From NCBI GenBank assembly GCA_000467935.1, contig KI259861.1, forward strand, positions 1-27,418: a stretch of 27,418 nt of DNA, written 5' to 3'. The position numbers and the translations under genes are program-made. Origin of the DNA: Peptostreptococcaceae bacterium oral taxon 113 str. W5053. GTDB lineage: Bacteria; Bacillota; Clostridia; Tissierellales; Peptoniphilaceae. The notes under the pieces were generated by a model. The model did not search any database and was not told the DNA's origin. It worked only from the letters and a program-made list of their open reading frames with translations. Positions 1 through 7,720 of the stretch are shown here, one piece after another; position 1 is the stretch's first letter; every line of letters begins with the position of its first letter.

Positions 1-62
1 AAGAGAGCTGATAGAAGCCATCTTCTACAACGTATGAATCTAATATTGAAGGCTTTATTGAT

Positions 63-292
63 ATGAGGGTTGAGCCAGAATTTTGCTGGATAGAAATAAC
101 ATCATACTGTAACCAAAAATGTATGCATTGTTTCATGGCAAGTGATTTAAATTCGGGAGAGTTGGAATTTGAAGTAATAAAGAAAATTGTTAGTGAATTA
201 GCATAAATGGGTGTTAGTATATTGCCTTAACGGGAGGAGAACCTACACTACTTAAATTGTTATTATTGATCTTGGTAAAAATCATAGAGTAA
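63..292 (+). pseudogene. Broken radical-SAM enzyme, N-terminal part
   Basis: An open frame from 63 to 206 encodes 47 residues carrying a radical-SAM cluster motif, CNQKCMHC (CxxxCxxC), after the typical lead-in WIEITSYC. It stops at TAA 204-206. From 221 a different frame reads ALTGGEPTLLK, the GGE (SAM-binding) motif that normally follows some 35-40 residues after the cysteines, and this stops at 290-292. The two halves are therefore one gene broken by a frameshift. No SPASM or other C-terminal domain remains. The open frame also extends back from 63 without a stop to about position 15, so the true start may be upstream. What it modified cannot be told; peptide-modifying radical-SAM enzymes have this N-terminal style. 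Confidence 0.7.
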
Positions 293-354
293 AAAGTTTT
301 TAGTTGAAAAACTGTTTGTAATAATATAGGAGATACAATTGAATCATAATCGTA

Positions 355-561
355 TTGAATAAACTTACTTATGGATGTAATTTTAAATGTAATTTTTGTA
401 TTGTTGGAGATAAAAGAGGGAATATAAAAAGTTTATATATGGAGGAATTTTTTTGCAGTTTGGATAAGTTTATATCTGAAAATTTTGTAGAAACGATTCA
501 TTTGTCTGGTGGAGAACCAACTTTATACAAAGAGCTAGGAGGCATTGCTATATCAAATTAG
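355..561 (+). pseudogene. Truncated second radical-SAM protein
   Basis: A 68-residue frame opens with TTG at 355, about 20 bases after an AGGAGA sequence. It holds a complete CNFKCNFC (CxxxCxxC) cluster motif and the LSGGEPTLYKEL motif, then ends abruptly at a stop after the GGE region. A working radical-SAM enzyme needs roughly 200 further residues of barrel, so this is an N-terminal fragment. It sits directly after another broken radical-SAM gene with a different sequence. Such side-by-side pairs occur in peptide-modification clusters, but no precursor peptide or transporter is visible here. The 3' end lies about 60 bp from the convergent sigma-54 activator gene, which suggests that a deletion or insertion removed the remainder. 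Confidence 0.7.
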
Positions 562-622
562 AAGCAGAAAAATTTTGATAAGCTTAGGAAGGGTTTAATT
601 TCGTGGCGATATTTTTTTCGCA

Positions 623-2608
623 TCATATATTGCGTTTTATATTGTATTTTTCCATTTTTCTGTATATGGTTCTTCGACTTATACCAAGTTTTTTTGCTGC
701 AGCTTGCACATTCCAACATGAGGCGGACAAAGCTTTTTTGATACATATGCATTCATTGTCTTTGAGAGATAAATTGTTTTCCTGAATTTTTGTTTGTGGG
801 TTTTCTGCTTCTGATTTTAAGGATACATTATCTTTACCGGATAAGTCTATACCGATGTTAAGTTTATCGGTCAGATATTCAATTTCAGTTTCTGTAAGGC
901 CTGACTGCATCAAATGCACGGTTTTTTCTATATGATTTTCAAGTTCGCGCACATTGCCGGGCCAAAGACGATTTTTAAGTCGATGATAGCTTTTATCGGA
1001 AAGTTGAAGATTTCCTTTGGAATATTTTTTTATAAAATAATCAGCCAAAAGTTTTATATCCTCACCTCTGTCTCTTAGTGCCGGTATATGTATATCCAAA
1101 ACATTGAGGCGGTAATATAGGTCTTCACGGAATACACCTTCACGTATCATAGCGGGTAGATCTTTGTTGGTCGCTGAAATTATACGCACATCTATTTTTA
1201 TTGTTTTTGTGGCTCCTATGCGGACAATTTCCTTATTTTCCAGAACTCTGAGCAGTGCCGCCTGGGCATCGAAAGGCATTTCACCTATCTCATCAAGAAA
1301 AATGGTTCCGCCGTTCGCGAGCTCGAATTTGCCTACATTGCCTTCTTTTTTTGAGCCGGTAAAACTTCCGCCTTCATAACCGAAGAGTTCGCTTTCTATA
1401 AGGCTTCTTGGAAGGGCTCCGCAGTTGATGGTTATAAAGGGGCCCTCTTTTCTTTCGCTTGCATTATGTATGGACTGGGCGAACAATTCTTTGCCGGTAC
1501 CGTTTTCTCCGGTAAGGAGGATATTTATGTCGGTTTTGGAGGCAACCTTGGCAAGTTTAACGGCCATGCTCATAGAATCGGAACTTCCGATGATATCATC
1601 GAAACTGAAATGAGCTTCTGAACCTACAAGGCGGTTGATTCTCTGATGAAGTTCGTTGTTTGGTTCAAATACGATGATGTAATCATTGGATTTTGTTTTT
1701 CTTGAATATGCTGTGAAATGATGGGCTTTTTTGCCGGTTTTATAGAATATACCGTGTTCTCCGTAAACGTCATATACATTCCATCCGTCAAGGTTTGTTT
1801 TGCTAAAAAGTGAATCCAGAGGGCGATTTATAACATCGCTCTCTTTTTTTTGTAATAATTGGAGGGCTTTACGGTTGAGTTGTATTATATTGAGATTGGA
1901 ATCAAGAAGTATAAGACCGCTGGGGGCTACTTCGCCCATAAGTTCTATATTATCTTTGGCTCTTTGGAGATCATCGTGTATCTTTTTCAACTTAAGTTGT
2001 CTGGTTATCGTTTCCGCTGTTGCGGTGACAAAAGAAAGCGTAAGGTGGTTTGCTTTTGAGATGGGACCGCTTAAACCAAAAACTCCGGCTATGCTTCCAT
2101 CCGGATAAAAAATTGGAGCTGCAGTACAACTCCATTGTGTAAAGACGCTGAAAAAATGTTCCTCCCCAATGACTTGTACAGGCTCTTTCGCGATTATCGA
2201 AGTTCCGATAGCGTTGGTTCCGAGTCTCGATTCGCTGCGGTTACAGCCCTCGATAAGATAATTATTCTTTGCATTTCCTTGGATCTCCTTGTTACCGAGG
2301 CAGAGCAGCATATATCCTTCTTCATCAGATAAAAGAGACATATAACCTGAACCGATTGAAAATTCATTAAGACCTTCGATGATATGTACGGCTATATCAT
2401 AAAAATCTTTTCTTCGAGTTATTCTGTCATTGAGTTCGTCGGCAGAAAGCAGTTTTTCTTTAAGAGAGACTTTAGAGATGTCGTAGTTAAAGGTTCGTTT
2501 CCATGAGTTAAGTATCTCCGTCCTTATTCCTGCAGGGTTTAAATCTTTTTTATTGATAAAATTCAGCTTTGCTTTTCTGATAAGCTCTTGTTCTTTATAT
2601 TCTGACAT
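623..2608 (-). CDS. Sigma-54-dependent activator, GAF-PAS-AAA+-Fis (AcoR-like)
   Basis: A 661-residue enhancer-binding protein that activates RNA polymerase containing sigma-54. Order of domains: GAF-like sensor about 70-205 (GTNAIGT near 130 and SCTAAP near 160, as in AcoR/DhaR regulators), PAS about 220-325, AAA+ about 338-560 with Walker A GENGTGKE at 367-374 and Walker B GGTIFLDE at 433-440, and a Fis-type helix-turn-helix at about 620-661. The sigma-54-contacting loop reads GSFTGS (414-419) rather than GAFTGA. I chose the start at 2608 because CAGGAGGAGAAT lies just before it; an in-frame upstream ATG at 2698 lacks such a site. The gene is divergent from the dehydrogenase/CoA-transferase genes, which have a -24/-12 promoter, so it most likely controls them. 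The GAF ligand is unknown. Confidence 0.93.
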   Translation of the reverse strand: MSEYKEQELIRKAKLNFINKKDLNPAGIRTEILNSWKRTFNYDISKVSLKEKLLSADELNDRITRRKDFYDIAVHIIEGLNEFSIGSGYMSLLSDEEGYMLLCLGNKEIQGNAKNNYLIEGCNRSESRLGTNAIGTSIIAKEPVQVIGEEHFFSVFTQWSCTAAPIFYPDGSIAGVFGLSGPISKANHLTLSFVTATAETITRQLKLKKIHDDLQRAKDNIELMGEVAPSGLILLDSNLNIIQLNRKALQLLQKKESDVINRPLDSLFSKTNLDGWNVYDVYGEHGIFYKTGKKAHHFTAYSRKTKSNDYIIVFEPNNELHQRINRLVGSEAHFSFDDIIGSSDSMSMAVKLAKVASKTDINILLTGENGTGKELFAQSIHNASERKEGPFITINCGALPRSLIESELFGYEGGSFTGSKKEGNVGKFELANGGTIFLDEIGEMPFDAQAALLRVLENKEIVRIGATKTIKIDVRIISATNKDLPAMIREGVFREDLYYRLNVLDIHIPALRDRGEDIKLLADYFIKKYSKGNLQLSDKSYHRLKNRLWPGNVRELENHIEKTVHLMQSGLTETEIEYLTDKLNIGIDLSGKDNVSLKSEAENPQTKIQENNLSLKDNECICIKKALSASCWNVQAAAKKLGISRRTIYRKMEKYNIKRNI

Positions 2609-2686
2609 ATTCTCCTCCTGTCTCACTTTTATTGCCGATATTCCTATAGACCAATTTTGGCACATAGACAGCGTCCGTATAATGCT

Positions 2687-2715
2687 ATTATAACACATGT
2701 GTCATAATGAAACAA
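2687..2715 (-). promoter_or_regulatory. Probable sigma-A promoter of the activator gene
   Basis: On the minus strand, TTGTTT (2715-2710) and TATAAT (2692-2687) are separated by 17 bp, and the -10 is preceded by an extended TGT. Transcription would start near 2680, giving a leader of about 70 bases before the start at 2608. Confidence 0.55.
2693..2702. promoter_or_regulatory. Perfect palindrome ACACATGTGT, candidate operator/UAS
   Basis: A 10-bp perfect palindrome lies inside the spacer of the activator's own putative promoter and about 120-130 bp upstream of the -24/-12 promoter of the divergent operon. That distance fits an enhancer (UAS) for a sigma-54 activator, and the overlap would permit autoregulation. 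No second exact copy was seen nearby. Confidence 0.4.
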
Positions 2716-2821
2716 TTTAAAAAATTGCCGGATAATGAACAGTGTTGTAGAAGGTGGTGTAAAAATAAGGATTTTCAATGGTTTGCTGTTGTGTTTACAT
2801 TTTAAGATCATTTTAAATAAA

Positions 2822-2837
2822 TGGCATGATTATTGCA
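2822..2837 (+). promoter_or_regulatory. Sigma-54 (-24/-12) promoter of cassette A
   Basis: TGGCATG-ATTA-TTGCA matches the sigma-54 consensus (TGGCAYR-N4-TTGCW), with GG and GC at the required spacing. It lies about 120 bp upstream of the aldehyde dehydrogenase gene and opposite a sigma-54 activator gene, both of which support the call. No competing sigma-A promoter was seen between it and the gene. Confidence 0.85.
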
Positions 2838-2870
2838 ACATAAATAAAGTAGTAAACATATCTGCAAACA

Positions 2871-2902
2871 GAAGGAGGTGTGTTCCGATGATTGAAAGCT
2901 AA
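2871..2902 (+). other. Strong SD followed by a four-codon ORF in the leader
   Basis: GAAGGAGGTG (2871-2880) is a near-perfect Shine-Dalgarno sequence. It is followed at 2888 by ATG ATT GAA AGC TAA, a four-codon reading frame. It sits in the leader between the -24/-12 promoter and the dehydrogenase start at 2960, which has its own AGAGGAGG site. It may be a leader peptide, a ribosome standby site or the stump of a lost gene. The rest of the 2609-2959 gap holds the two promoters and the palindrome listed separately. Confidence 0.35.
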
Positions 2903-2959
2903 AAGGCCGGGAAGGTTCTGTGTATTGTAATCATTCAATTTCTTAAAGAGGAGGTAGCA

Positions 2960-4327
2960 ATGTTGGATCCTAATTCTATGGTAAATGAACTTATAAGACG
3001 TGCAAGAACGGCACAGACCGAATTTGAGACTTACTCTCAAGAACGGGTTGACAAGGCGGTGAGGGCTATCGGAAAAAGCATATACGATCACGGAGATGAA
3101 TTGGCTAAGATGGGGGCGGAAGAATCCGGTATGGGAAGATACGAGGATAAGATAGTCAAGAATCAAGGGAAGAGTAAGATGACCTGGTGGCGTCTGAAGG
3201 GCGTGAAAAGTCGGGGGATTATAAATATTGATAGAGAAAAACAAATATATGAGATTGCTAAACCCATAGGAGTGCTGGGGGTAGTTACACCTGCAACCAA
3301 TCCGACGATGACTCCTGTTCACAATGCAATGATAGCTTTAAAAGGCGCAAATGCGGTTATCATTTGTCCTCATCCGAAAACACGGAAAACGACTTCAAAA
3401 ACGGTTGAATACATGCGTTTGGCATTGAAAGATATTTCTGTACCCGAGGATTTGATACAGATTGTTGATGATCCTTCAATAGAAGTTTCTCAAGCTTTGA
3501 TGGCATTTTGTGATACAACGATATCAACCGGTGGACCGGGAATGGTCAAATCGGCATACAGTAGCGGGAAACCTGCCATTGGCGTCGGACCGGGTAATGT
3601 TCAATGTCTGGTAGGCGATGATGCCGATATCGATGCGATAGTTCCAAAGATTATGAAAGGAAGGACCTATGATAACGGAGTTCTTTGTACCTGCGAACAA
3701 AGTATTATCTGTGCCGAAAACTTGTATGATCGACTCGTTAAAGGTCTTGTAGATAATGGAGCATACTTTGTGAAAGAAGATGAAGTGGAGAAATTAAGAA
3801 ACGGTTTCTTCCCGGGAGGGGTGATGAATAAAAATCTTGTGGGAAGTTCTCCATTTGAAATTGCGAAAGCTTCGGGTTTTGAAGTCCAAGAGGAAAGTAA
3901 GATACTTTTGGTACCGGTATCCAAGACAGGGAAAGATGAATTTTTGGCTAAAGAGAAACTGGCTCCGATTTTGGCACTATATAAATATAGTGAATGGAAA
4001 GAGGCTGTTGATATCGCACTGAAAAATCTGTTGAATGAGGGTCGCGGGCACAGTGTGGTAATCCATTCCGCCAATAAGACCAATATAGAATATGCTGCCA
4101 ATATCCTGCCGGTTTCCAGAGTCGGTGTCGGAATGGTCGGATCATCAGGTCTTGGAGGAGGGTTTGATAACGGTTTTATGCCGACAGCGACACTTGGATG
4201 CGGGAGTTGGGGGAACAATTCCATAGCCGGAAATGTTTGGTGGAATCATTTGGTCAATATTACAAAACTTGCTTATGTATTGAATGATGTTAGTATTCCG
4301 ACCGATGAGGAGATATGGGCGGAGTAA
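2960..4327 (+). CDS. CoA-acylating aldehyde dehydrogenase, SucD-like
   Basis: Predicted to interconvert an aldehyde and its acyl-CoA with NAD(P) in the cytoplasm. The 455 residues align by eye along their length with Clostridium kluyveri succinate-semialdehyde dehydrogenase SucD: YSQE near the start, P-A-TNPTMTPVHNA around 111-123, nucleotide-binding STGGPGMVKSA at 189-199, GVGPGN at 208-213, catalytic-Cys segment YDNGVLC with Cys243, and TLGCGSWGNNS near the C-terminus. It lacks the iron-alcohol dehydrogenase half of AdhE. The start follows AAAGAGGAGG. It is the first gene behind the sigma-54 promoter. Succinate semialdehyde is attractive given abfD/abfT 10 kb away, but related enzymes act on sulfoacetaldehyde, acetaldehyde or propanal, so the substrate is inference. 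Confidence 0.88.
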   Translation: MLDPNSMVNELIRRARTAQTEFETYSQERVDKAVRAIGKSIYDHGDELAKMGAEESGMGRYEDKIVKNQGKSKMTWWRLKGVKSRGIINIDREKQIYEIAKPIGVLGVVTPATNPTMTPVHNAMIALKGANAVIICPHPKTRKTTSKTVEYMRLALKDISVPEDLIQIVDDPSIEVSQALMAFCDTTISTGGPGMVKSAYSSGKPAIGVGPGNVQCLVGDDADIDAIVPKIMKGRTYDNGVLCTCEQSIICAENLYDRLVKGLVDNGAYFVKEDEVEKLRNGFFPGGVMNKNLVGSSPFEIAKASGFEVQEESKILLVPVSKTGKDEFLAKEKLAPILALYKYSEWKEAVDIALKNLLNEGRGHSVVIHSANKTNIEYAANILPVSRVGVGMVGSSGLGGGFDNGFMPTATLGCGSWGNNSIAGNVWWNHLVNITKLAYVLNDVSIPTDEEIWAE

Positions 4328-4375
4328 TTCATTGATAATTCAGAAATTAATAAAATTTTGGAAAGGAGGTAAAAT

Positions 4376-5779
4376 ATGAAATTGATGTTACGTTCGGCCG
4401 AAAGGGTCGAAGGACAAGAGCAACCTTATATTCCGTTGGGCTTATTAAAGCTTAGGATTCCGTTCGTGCATTTTGAATGGGAATTGCCCGAAATGTTTCA
4501 AGGCATGATAGTATTTATAGTTTGTGTTTCCGCCACGTCATATCTTCAAGATTTGTTCGGCGTATCATGGGAAGTCGCCCTTGCAATAGTGTGTGTCCAT
4601 GATATTTTATACGCCGTTCAGAATATTTTTGGAGATCCCATGGTAGGAGGATGGATAACTCCTGCCATACCTTTGATAGGAGCTTATCTCGGTACGATAC
4701 CTGCAGGACCGGATCGTATACATGCTCTTATTGCACTGCAACTGATATTGGGACTTTTATTCGTTGTTCTCGGGCTGACAGGGGTGGCAGGAAAGCTTGT
4801 ATCCTGGGTGCCGAGTTCAGTAAAATCGGGAATACTTATAGGAGCGGGCATTTCAGCGATTATAGGTAAATACGGTTTTCTGGCAGTGGAGAAAGGAGGA
4901 ATAGGTTTCTTTAAGCATCCGATATCCTTCAGTGTAGGTGTGTTGATATCGTTGTTTACACTATTCTCGCTCGGCTTTAAGCAAAAGAAGCATAAGACGA
5001 AAGGGAAAAATATTTTTGTAAATTTCATGGCAAAGGCCGGTTTGGTTCCGTCCATATTGATGGCTTTTCTAATAGGTATTATTGTAAAAGAAATTGCACT
5101 TCCTCAATTTACAGGATGGGGTTGGTTTAATTTCCCGAAATATTTAATTTCGGATGTTTTCCCGAAATTTTCAATTATCGGAATAGGGTTTCCTCCGCTT
5201 CGGATAATTATTAAAACGATACCTATGGCCTTAATAACATATTTCATTGCTTTTGGTGATATAGTCGCCGGTACCGAGTTTCTTAAAGAAACCGACAAGG
5301 CAAGGGAAGATGAAGTAATAGACGTTAATCCAAATAGAACGAATTTCCTCTGCGGTATTAGAAACTTGATTCAGGCTTTCTTCTGCCCGACAGTTACGAT
5401 GTCCGGTCCTTTGTGGACCGCAATGATGGTGTCGATAGCTGAACGCTATAAAGCGGGGAAGGAGAATATGTATTCGATATTCGGAGGTGCGGCGACTTTT
5501 GATATAGCCAAAGCTATAGCTTGTATGTGGCTTCCGCTTCTTATGCTGGTAAAACCTGTATTGCCGGTTTCCATGTCCCTTACCCTTATGGTACAGGCGT
5601 TTGGAAGCTTTTATGTAGCCTTCGGACTTGTAAATACCAATCAGGAGCGTGGTGTTGCGGGAATTGTCGGAGGAATTTTAGCTATAGCCGGACCTGCCGT
5701 AGGGCTTATTGCCGGTATAATTGTTGCGATAGTTGTTCAATTCCTGGCTGTAGATAAAAACTATAAGATGGATTTATGA
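4376..5779 (+). CDS. Multi-pass permease, cassette A paralogue
   Basis: A 467-residue integral membrane protein with about 10-12 hydrophobic segments. It resembles NCS2/SulP-like permeases of the inverted-repeat transporter fold, but I cannot assign a named family with certainty. Marker segments are RIPFVHFEWELPE near residue 28, GDPMVGGWITP-IPL around 85-100, VPSSVKSGILIGAGI around 145-160, an AFGD segment mid-protein and RYKAGKENMYSI after it. The same segments recur in the permease at 16986-18386. It follows the dehydrogenase by 48 bp with an AAAGGAGG site. Being next to acyl-CoA metabolism in both places, it probably moves a carboxylate or similar fermentation substrate or product rather than a nucleobase; this is inference. 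Confidence 0.7.
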   Translation: MKLMLRSAERVEGQEQPYIPLGLLKLRIPFVHFEWELPEMFQGMIVFIVCVSATSYLQDLFGVSWEVALAIVCVHDILYAVQNIFGDPMVGGWITPAIPLIGAYLGTIPAGPDRIHALIALQLILGLLFVVLGLTGVAGKLVSWVPSSVKSGILIGAGISAIIGKYGFLAVEKGGIGFFKHPISFSVGVLISLFTLFSLGFKQKKHKTKGKNIFVNFMAKAGLVPSILMAFLIGIIVKEIALPQFTGWGWFNFPKYLISDVFPKFSIIGIGFPPLRIIIKTIPMALITYFIAFGDIVAGTEFLKETDKAREDEVIDVNPNRTNFLCGIRNLIQAFFCPTVTMSGPLWTAMMVSIAERYKAGKENMYSIFGGAATFDIAKAIACMWLPLLMLVKPVLPVSMSLTLMVQAFGSFYVAFGLVNTNQERGVAGIVGGILAIAGPAVGLIAGIIVAIVVQFLAVDKNYKMDL

Positions 5780-5791
5780 TTTTCTTTATAC

Positions 5792-5823
5792 ATTCGGTAC
5801 GCTTTTTTCTAAGCGTACCGAAT
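5792..5823 (+). terminator. Stem-loop after the permease gene (first of two)
   Basis: A perfect 13-bp inverted repeat, ATTCGGTACGCTT (5792-5804) and its complement (5811-5823), encloses a TTTTCT loop. No clear T-run follows on the plus strand, so it may be a weak terminator, a processing site or an mRNA-stabilising hairpin within the operon. Confidence 0.6.
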
Positions 5824-5831
5824 ACTCTGAA

Positions 5832-5879
5832 GGGAATATCCGGAAGTTATGCTCAAAGGTTTTGTTTCCGGATATTCCC
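5832..5879 (+). terminator. Second stem-loop before the CoA-transferase genes
   Basis: GGGAATATCCGGAA (5832-5845) pairs perfectly with 5866-5879 around a 20-base loop. No T-run follows. Together with the hairpin just upstream it fills the 142-bp gap between the permease and the CoA-transferase A subunit, and may set different expression of the two halves of the operon. Confidence 0.5.
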
Positions 5880-5921
5880 GACTAAGTAAAGAGGAGGTTT
5901 TGATATAGAGAAAAGGAGAGT

Positions 5922-6896
5922 ATGATGAAAACTTCGGGGAAAAAAATGAATATGAGCGATGCTGTACGAGAATATGTCAAAGATGGTGATCATATTGTTT
6001 TCGGCGGTTTTGTAACTTCCAGAAAACCGATGGCTGTTGCCCATGAAATTATACGTCAGCGTAAAAAAAATTTGATACTTGAGAGTTCGGGAGGTTCAAT
6101 GGACGGAGATCTGCTTATAGGAGCGGGTTGTGTAGAAATATTACTTGAATCTTATATGGCAAATTCCGGATATACTCCTGTATGTAGAAGGTTTAAAAAA
6201 GCCGTTCAGGAAAATGAGATCCTTTATGATGACTATACGCTGGATGTACAACCGATGCAATATCATGCAGCGGCTCTTGGACTTCCGTATATACCTGTGA
6301 AGAATATGCTTGGCTCAGATTTGGTTTATAAGCAGGGTATATCCGAAGAAGAATATCGGAGAAATCCTAAACTGCCGAATAAAAAATATATTATTCAAGA
6401 TAATCCGTTTAATCCGGGGAAGGGAGATCAATATCTTTTATTGCCTGCTGCGGTTCTTGATGTTGCTGTAATACATGTTCAATATGCAAGTGCTGACGGG
6501 ACATGCCGAATAGAAGGATTAAAAGCGGTTGACGTAGATATAGCCATGGGAGCTACGCATTGCATAGTAAGTTGCGAACAGATTGTAAGTCCGGATTTTC
6601 TTGAACGAGATCCTTGGAACAATGATCTTCCGAAATTGGTTCCCGATGCGATAGTCGAGGCACCTTATGGAGCTCATCCGTTTCAATGTGCCAATTTCTA
6701 TGATTATGACGGAATGTTTTTAAGAGAATATGATAAAATCAGTGCAGATGATGAAGCTTTTGCAAGATTTTTGGATGAATATATTTACGGAACAAAAGAT
6801 CATAGTGAATATCTCAATAAATTTAGTGCTGCGCATTTAGCTTCTTTGCGTGTAAAACAAGGTTTTGGATATGTTCCGGACTTGAAGAGAAAATAG
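5922..6896 (+). CDS. Glutaconate-type CoA-transferase, subunit A
   Basis: Family I CoA-transferase alpha subunit. With its partner it moves CoA between carboxylic acids. The 324 residues match, by remembered comparison, the A subunit of Acidaminococcus glutaconate CoA-transferase: DGDHIVFGGF near the start, YMANSGYTPVCRRF about 85-98, YHAAALGLPY, DNPFNPGKG, APYGAHPFQC and DHSEYLNK near the end. Two ATGs (5922 and 5925) follow AAAAGGAGAG; either is possible. Translation of the B subunit begins 8 bp after its stop, so the two are coupled. The acyl substrate cannot be read from sequence; the cassette's dehydrogenase suggests that the acyl-CoA it makes is the CoA donor or acceptor. An odd GAGGAGG-TTTTG-ATA-TAG remnant lies at about 5891-5906, upstream of the real ribosome site. 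Confidence 0.9.
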   Translation: MMKTSGKKMNMSDAVREYVKDGDHIVFGGFVTSRKPMAVAHEIIRQRKKNLILESSGGSMDGDLLIGAGCVEILLESYMANSGYTPVCRRFKKAVQENEILYDDYTLDVQPMQYHAAALGLPYIPVKNMLGSDLVYKQGISEEEYRRNPKLPNKKYIIQDNPFNPGKGDQYLLLPAAVLDVAVIHVQYASADGTCRIEGLKAVDVDIAMGATHCIVSCEQIVSPDFLERDPWNNDLPKLVPDAIVEAPYGAHPFQCANFYDYDGMFLREYDKISADDEAFARFLDEYIYGTKDHSEYLNKFSAAHLASLRVKQGFGYVPDLKRK

Positions 6897-6903
6897 GGGG
6901 TTC

Positions 6904-7680
6904 ATGATGACAAAACTCAATTGCACACCAAAACAAATGATGGCAGTTGTAATGGCTAGGCAAATCAAAGACGGTGATGTTGTAATAGTGGGTACCGGAT
7001 TGCCTTTGGTCGCTGCAAGTCTGGCTAAAAACAGCCATGCGCCTAATGTGATATTGTTGTTTGAATCAGGTATATTTGACGGATCTCCGATAGAAGTCCC
7101 GACCAGTGTAAGTGATCTTAGAGTATGTTATAGGGCCTCTGCTTTGGCAGAACAATTTCGTTATTTCGGTTTTCAGAATACGGCGTATAAGAAGAACAAA
7201 ATAAATCTCGGCTTTTTAGGGGGTGCGGAGATTGATCCCTATGGCAATCTTAATTCAACATGCATAGGCGATTATATGCATCCCAAAGTTCGCTTCACAG
7301 GTAGCGGAGGTGCAAATGGAATAGCGACCAACTGTGATACGGTCATTATGATGTCACATGAGAAAAGACGCTTTCAAGAAAAAATACATTATATTACAAG
7401 TCCGGGATGGATTAACGGAGCTGACGGGAGAGAAAGTGTGGGATTGCCTAAGAATAAAGGACCGCGAGCTATAGTGACGGAAATGTGTGTCATGTGTTTT
7501 GATGAAAAAACAAAGAGGGCCTATCTTTCCGAATACTTTCCGGGGCTTAGTCCCAAGGAGGTGGCCGAGAATACAGGATTTCAAATGAATATATCACGTG
7601 CTGTAGAATCAAATCAACCATCTGCAGAGATTCTTGATATACTGTTAAATAAGGTAGATCCACAGCGCATCATGGTATGA
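6904..7680 (+). CDS. Glutaconate-type CoA-transferase, subunit B
   Basis: Beta subunit of the family I CoA-transferase, 258 residues. The conserved FESG segment places the catalytic glutamate at residue 54 when counted from the ATG at 6904, the same number as in the Acidaminococcus enzyme; this supports that start over the ATG one codon downstream. Other family features seen are a GGAEID segment, a GSGGANG glycine-rich loop and NTGFQ near the C-terminus. A GGGGG sequence lies just before the start. The glutamate forms the acyl/CoA thioester intermediate in this family. It is paired with the A subunit and followed after 40 bp by the symporter gene. Confidence 0.9.
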   Translation: MMTKLNCTPKQMMAVVMARQIKDGDVVIVGTGLPLVAASLAKNSHAPNVILLFESGIFDGSPIEVPTSVSDLRVCYRASALAEQFRYFGFQNTAYKKNKINLGFLGGAEIDPYGNLNSTCIGDYMHPKVRFTGSGGANGIATNCDTVIMMSHEKRRFQEKIHYITSPGWINGADGRESVGLPKNKGPRAIVTEMCVMCFDEKTKRAYLSEYFPGLSPKEVAENTGFQMNISRAVESNQPSAEILDILLNKVDPQRIMV

Positions 7681-7720
7681 TAAACGTTTAAAAATATTTA
7701 TTCAGTTATGAGGTTGTATT

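Noticed and set aside
2659..2674. TGGCACA-TAGA-CAGCG as a further sigma-54 promoter
   Set aside because: The -24 half is perfect but the -12 half lacks TTGC, and it would read rightward through the activator's promoter without a gene close by.
2813..3322. A 169-codon frame on the minus strand over the start of the dehydrogenase
   Set aside because: Antisense shadow of a clear SucD-like gene, covers the sigma-54 promoter and has no family features.
3667..4224. A 185-codon frame on the minus strand inside the dehydrogenase gene
   Set aside because: Antisense shadow of conserved coding sequence; no ribosome site.
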